Source of the DNA: an uncultured Trueperaceae bacterium
GTDB taxonomy: Bacteria > Deinococcota > Deinococci > Deinococcales > Trueperaceae
NCBI GenBank assembly: GCA_937911855.1
Contig: CALDPK010000041.1
Coordinates: 1 to 27,737, forward strand
Direction of reading: 5' to 3'
Length of the DNA: 27,737 nt
Position numbers and translations under genes: made by a program. Below, piece after piece: positions 25,054 through 27,737 of the stretch. Each line of letters opens with the position of its first letter. The first letter of the stretch is position 1. The notes beneath the pieces were generated by a model that worked only from the letters and a program-made list of their open reading frames with translations, ran no database searches and was not told the origin of the DNA.

Positions 25054-25785
25054 TCACAGCAGCCAGGTGACCAGCTGGTAGATCAGCACGACCACCGCCA
25101 GTGCCGGCAGCATGCTGGCGTTGCGGATCTTCGTTATGTTCAGCAGCGTCAGTCCCAGGCCCACGATCATGAGTCCGCCCACGCCGTTGATGAGCAGGAC
25201 GTTCGGGTCGGTGTAAGGGTCCGGGATCAGGCCAGCCAGCAGTCCCGCGAAGATGCTGATGGCGCCCTGGTAGATCAGCACGACGGCGGCGGAGAACAGC
25301 ACGCCGAAGCCGAAGGTCGCTGCGAGACCTATGGCGGAGAAGCCGTCCAGCGCCGATTTGAGCATGAGGAACGAGTTGTCGCCAGCAAGTCCGTTCTGGA
25401 TCGAGCCCACCAGGGTCAGCGGGCCGATGCAGAACAGCAGGCTTGCTGCCACGAACCCTTCGGTGAACTGTCCCTGACCTTTGAACCGTTTCCGCAGGCG
25501 TTCACCCACGTTGCTCAGGCGGTCGTCAAGCCGCCACCATTCGCCGAGCGCGCCGCCGATCGCCAGGCCGACCAGGCCGATTATCAGGCCGGGTGGTTCC
25601 GTGACCCTGGTCAGGTCGAGTGCGTTGATGATGCCGACGAGGAGGGTCGTGAGGCCGATGGCCTGCATGACGGTCGTGATTATGCGCTCGGGCAGCTTGC
25701 CGCGCAGGAGCAGGCCCAGGCCGCCGCCCAGCAGCACTGTTGCCGTGTTGATGAGCGTGCCGGAAGTCTGCTCCAGCAGTGTCAA
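25054..25785 (-). CDS. DUF554 family integral membrane protein
   Basis: A 243-residue multi-pass membrane protein of the DUF554 (YdfK-like) family, whose function is not established; some relatives are annotated as possible transporters. Conserved features are SGTLINTATVLLGGGLGLLL at the N-terminus, LVGLAIGGALGEWWRLDDRL, CIGPLTLVGSIQNGLAGD and LKSALDGFSAIGLAATFG. About seven hydrophobic segments are visible. I choose TTG 25785, which overlaps the stop of the upstream gene (TTGA) and has GGAG about 10 nt before it. gatC starts 26 nt after its stop. Confidence 0.87.
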   Translation of the reverse strand: MTLLEQTSGTLINTATVLLGGGLGLLLRGKLPERIITTVMQAIGLTTLLVGIINALDLTRVTEPPGLIIGLVGLAIGGALGEWWRLDDRLSNVGERLRKRFKGQGQFTEGFVAASLLFCIGPLTLVGSIQNGLAGDNSFLMLKSALDGFSAIGLAATFGFGVLFSAAVVLIYQGAISIFAGLLAGLIPDPYTDPNVLLINGVGGLMIVGLGLTLLNITKIRNASMLPALAVVVLIYQLVTWLL

Positions 25786-26459
25786 CTCGCCGGTTCTCCC
25801 TTGCCGTCTTTCGGCTTGGTGCCCAGTACCGAGATCGTGACTATCACGCCTGCCGCGATGGGCAGGGCCACCAGCCAGACCAGCCAGGTGCCCAGGCTGG
25901 CGCCGCCGATGTCGGTGGGCGGGAAGATGAACAGGGGAGCGCCGAACTCGGTTTCTCCATCCAGGTTCAGCAGTATCTCGGCCACGGCGTCTTCCTGCGG
26001 GTAGGTGGTGTCGCGCATGATGACCTGGTAGTAACCTGCCTCGGGCAGGGTCACATCGGCCGCGTAGTTGCCGCCGGGACCGGTCTCGATCAGCTCGAAG
26101 ATGTGCCACTCGCCTTCGGGGATGTCGACTTCGACTTCCCCTGCTTCGACCTGCTCGGCTGTCGGCGCCTCACCGCTGTCGCCTTCTTCGCGGGCGGCCA
26201 TCTCTTCCGCTGTCATGAGCCGGAACTCGGCTGCGACGATCGCGTCCTCGATGGGCGTCCTGACGGGATCCATGATGTGCAGCTGCATGGTGAAGCCGGC
26301 CACGGGATCGGGCGGTTCCGAGGACGTGGTCAGCTCACCGAAGACGAGTGTTGCGTGAGCGAACGCAGGGCCTGCGCCCAGGGCAAGGGCGAGCACGGCC
26401 ATCAGTATGGTTAAGGGTCTCGATATCACCTGTTCAATCCTAGCAGGGCTTACCTTCAC
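25782..26459 (-). CDS. YtkA/FixH-like exported membrane-anchored protein
   Basis: A 225-residue protein with an N-terminal signal peptide (hydrophobic core LTILMAVLALALGAG, cleavage after AFA), an extracytoplasmic beta-rich domain of about 150 residues, and a C-terminal membrane helix (TWLVWLVALPIAAGVIVTI) with a short charged tail. The domain (FTMQLHIMDPVRTPIEDAIV ... LPEAGYYQVIMRDT) resembles YtkA/FixH-type folds. Cleavage would expose an N-terminal His (His35), as in copper-binding CopC-like proteins. The GTG at 26459 overlaps the polyferredoxin stop (GTGA). An alternative GTG at 26429 gives a more standard signal peptide and has TAGGAT 7 nt upstream. Context suggests work with the polyferredoxin, perhaps in metal or respiratory-enzyme maturation. 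Confidence 0.72.
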   Translation of the reverse strand: MKVSPARIEQVISRPLTILMAVLALALGAGPAFAHATLVFGELTTSSEPPDPVAGFTMQLHIMDPVRTPIEDAIVAAEFRLMTAEEMAAREEGDSGEAPTAEQVEAGEVEVDIPEGEWHIFELIETGPGGNYAADVTLPEAGYYQVIMRDTTYPQEDAVAEILLNLDGETEFGAPLFIFPPTDIGGASLGTWLVWLVALPIAAGVIVTISVLGTKPKDGKGEPAS

Positions 26460-27737
26460 TGCATCCGTTCCGGCGCCAGGGGCTGCAGCAGCGTGCCGCG
26501 CATCTCCATGGGCTGGCCCAGCAGCCATACCGCGAACACGGCGAAGGCGAGGATGAACAGCAGGATGGGCCACATGGCGAGGACGCCGCGGCGGCCGAAG
26601 TCGCGCAGCGCGATCCGGATGCCGACGAAGACGGCCAGCAGCGCCCACAGGCTCGTCACTGCGGCGGTGATGCTGAACAGGTAGCGGGTCGGTACCAGCT
26701 GCGACAGGCCCCAGTTCGGCGTGATGTTCACGCCCTGCATCTGCAGGAAGTTGTGGAACACGGGGATTATCTGCAGCGCACCGGTCAGGAAGTGGAACAG
26801 GTAGTGGGCGAACCAGAAGCCGATGCCCAGCACGACGACCACGTAGCCCCAGCGCATGAACGAGCGTACCGGCTTGATGCCCTTGGCTCCGCCGGCCGCG
26901 TCTGCGATGATGCCGATCCCGAAGGTGACCAGCATGCCGATGGCAGCGGTCGCGGTGAACAGGAGCGCGAACAGTACGGCTTCGCTGCGGGTGTTCAGGA
27001 AGTCTGCCACCTGCTCGATGAAGGTGAAGAACGGGGCCACCATGGCTGCCGCGTTGAGCAGGCCCATCGCCGCCAGGATGACGCCCAGGGTCATGACGGT
27101 GAAGCGGCCGCGCCGGCGCCAGGCGTCGCTGGTGGCTTCGCGGACGGGGCTGCGTACGCCCAGGCCGACGTTGTCGTAGGGGCAGGCGCGGATGCAGTTG
27201 AAGCAGGAGGTGCAGTCCATGTTCGACTGGATGGTCGGCGCCATCAGGCCGGTCTCGCAGCCGGGGAAGAAGCCGGTTCCGTTCGGGTTGGTTATCGAGT
27301 CCAGCGGGATGAAGGCTGCCTGGCCGGTTGCCTGGCTCACGTCAGCGTGAGTCTCACGGCCGTGCAGGCAGGGCTTGTGCTCACACTGGCTGCAGATGTC
27401 CGGGTTGAGTGCCACCACCTGGGTGGGTGACGTCTGGGCGAGCACGAAGTTGAAGTTGCCGAGCGGGCACACGTAACGGCAGAAGGTGCCGTGCGGGAAG
27501 AAGGTGTCAACGACGAGTGCCGCGCCGAAGTAACCGATGATGAGCCAGGCGGTGAGCCAGGGGCTGGCCCACAGGTCGAACAGTTCGTAGCTGAAGAAGA
27601 ACAGCACCATCAGGACGGTGACCGTGTACTTGTTGTGCAGGGCGCGCGGCCAGCGGAACTGCAGGCGCTCCGGCAGGTTCGTCCGCAGCCAGCGGCTCGT
27701 GCCGCGGGTGAGCATGAGCGGGCAGGCGGCGCAGAAG
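26456..27737 (-). CDS. Membrane-bound 4Fe-4S polyferredoxin (NapH/NosR/CcoG-like), 5' end outside the window
   Basis: The frame runs off the right edge, so the N-terminus is missing. Numbered from the Met at 27715, it shows CxxxCP (C79, C83), then C108, C111 and C116, a lone C153 in PGCETG, and a complete ferredoxin motif C168-x2-C171-x2-C174-x3-C178-P. Another CxxCP lies in FCAACPLM at the very edge. Membrane helices precede the cysteines, and about five or six more form the C-terminal half. This layout matches membrane polyferredoxins that pass electrons across or within the membrane. The partner enzyme cannot be told from this window. It is translationally coupled to the YtkA/FixH-like gene. 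Confidence 0.85.
   Translation of the reverse strand, partial: FCAACPLMLTRGTSRWLRTNLPERLQFRWPRALHNKYTVTVLMVLFFFSYELFDLWASPWLTAWLIIGYFGAALVVDTFFPHGTFCRYVCPLGNFNFVLAQTSPTQVVALNPDICSQCEHKPCLHGRETHADVSQATGQAAFIPLDSITNPNGTGFFPGCETGLMAPTIQSNMDCTSCFNCIRACPYDNVGLGVRSPVREATSDAWRRRGRFTVMTLGVILAAMGLLNAAAMVAPFFTFIEQVADFLNTRSEAVLFALLFTATAAIGMLVTFGIGIIADAAGGAKGIKPVRSFMRWGYVVVVLGIGFWFAHYLFHFLTGALQIIPVFHNFLQMQGVNITPNWGLSQLVPTRYLFSITAAVTSLWALLAVFVGIRIALRDFGRRGVLAMWPILLFILAFAVFAVWLLGQPMEMRGTLLQPLAPERMQ

Noticed and set aside
26753..27430. 225-codon plus-strand open frame
   Set aside because: It is antisense to the polyferredoxin gene. Composition (Ala, Gly, Glu, His, Gln repeats) reflects the reverse of hydrophobic codons.

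Overview
The window looks like chromosomal DNA of a high-GC diderm bacterium of the Deinococcota (Deinococcus-Thermus phylum), possibly near Trueperaceae. The evidence is a complete Thermus/Deinococcus-type V/A-ATPase operon in the order G-I-L(K)-E-C-F-A-B-D, a c-subunit made with a signal-like leader, type IV pilus machinery, and several genes with a TANNNT box 5-7 nt before the start codon and no Shine-Dalgarno, as in Deinococcus leaderless transcripts. The taxonomic call is inference; no rRNA is present. No tRNA, rRNA, CRISPR array, insertion sequence or prophage was seen.

Left part (1-3000, minus strand): a likely operon of a MATE-family exporter with an unusual soluble C-terminal tail, ruvB (Holliday-junction helicase motor), and a small unrecognised gene coupled to ruvB by a GTGA overlap. 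Divergent from it (3149-5494, plus) are an adenine-phosphoribosyltransferase-like gene and dnaG primase. dnaG as read here is broken: roughly 46 nt at the start of the Toprim domain are missing, the frame is lost, and the conserved Toprim glutamate goes with it. Because primase is essential, an assembly or sequencing error is the first suspect.

Centre (5535-14231, plus): a near-consensus sigma-70 promoter (TTGACA-17-TATGCT) leads into nine V/A-ATPase genes, packed with overlaps or short gaps. A large hairpin follows, then a CsgG-family lipoprotein gene with a likely leaderless start.

15137-20317 (plus): a four-gene polar amino-acid ABC importer of the AapJQMP/BztABCD type. It has its own promoter, a strong stem-loop after the binding-protein gene, and two short ORFs whose stops overlap the starts of the next genes (ATGA). 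The first permease is about 200 residues longer than its family. The extra part is an extracytoplasmic insert with two DxNxNGxxD calcium-loop motifs in an SdrD-B-like context. This is the most unusual protein architecture in the window.

Right part (20338-27737): a possible DUF3108-like protein with an extremely basic tail, then folC (plus), convergent with pilT (minus). pilT is divergent from serS (plus). serS meets gatC tail-to-tail, 1 nt apart. On the minus strand, a membrane polyferredoxin (cut by the window end), a YtkA/FixH-like exported protein and a DUF554 membrane protein form an overlapping operon running towards gatC.
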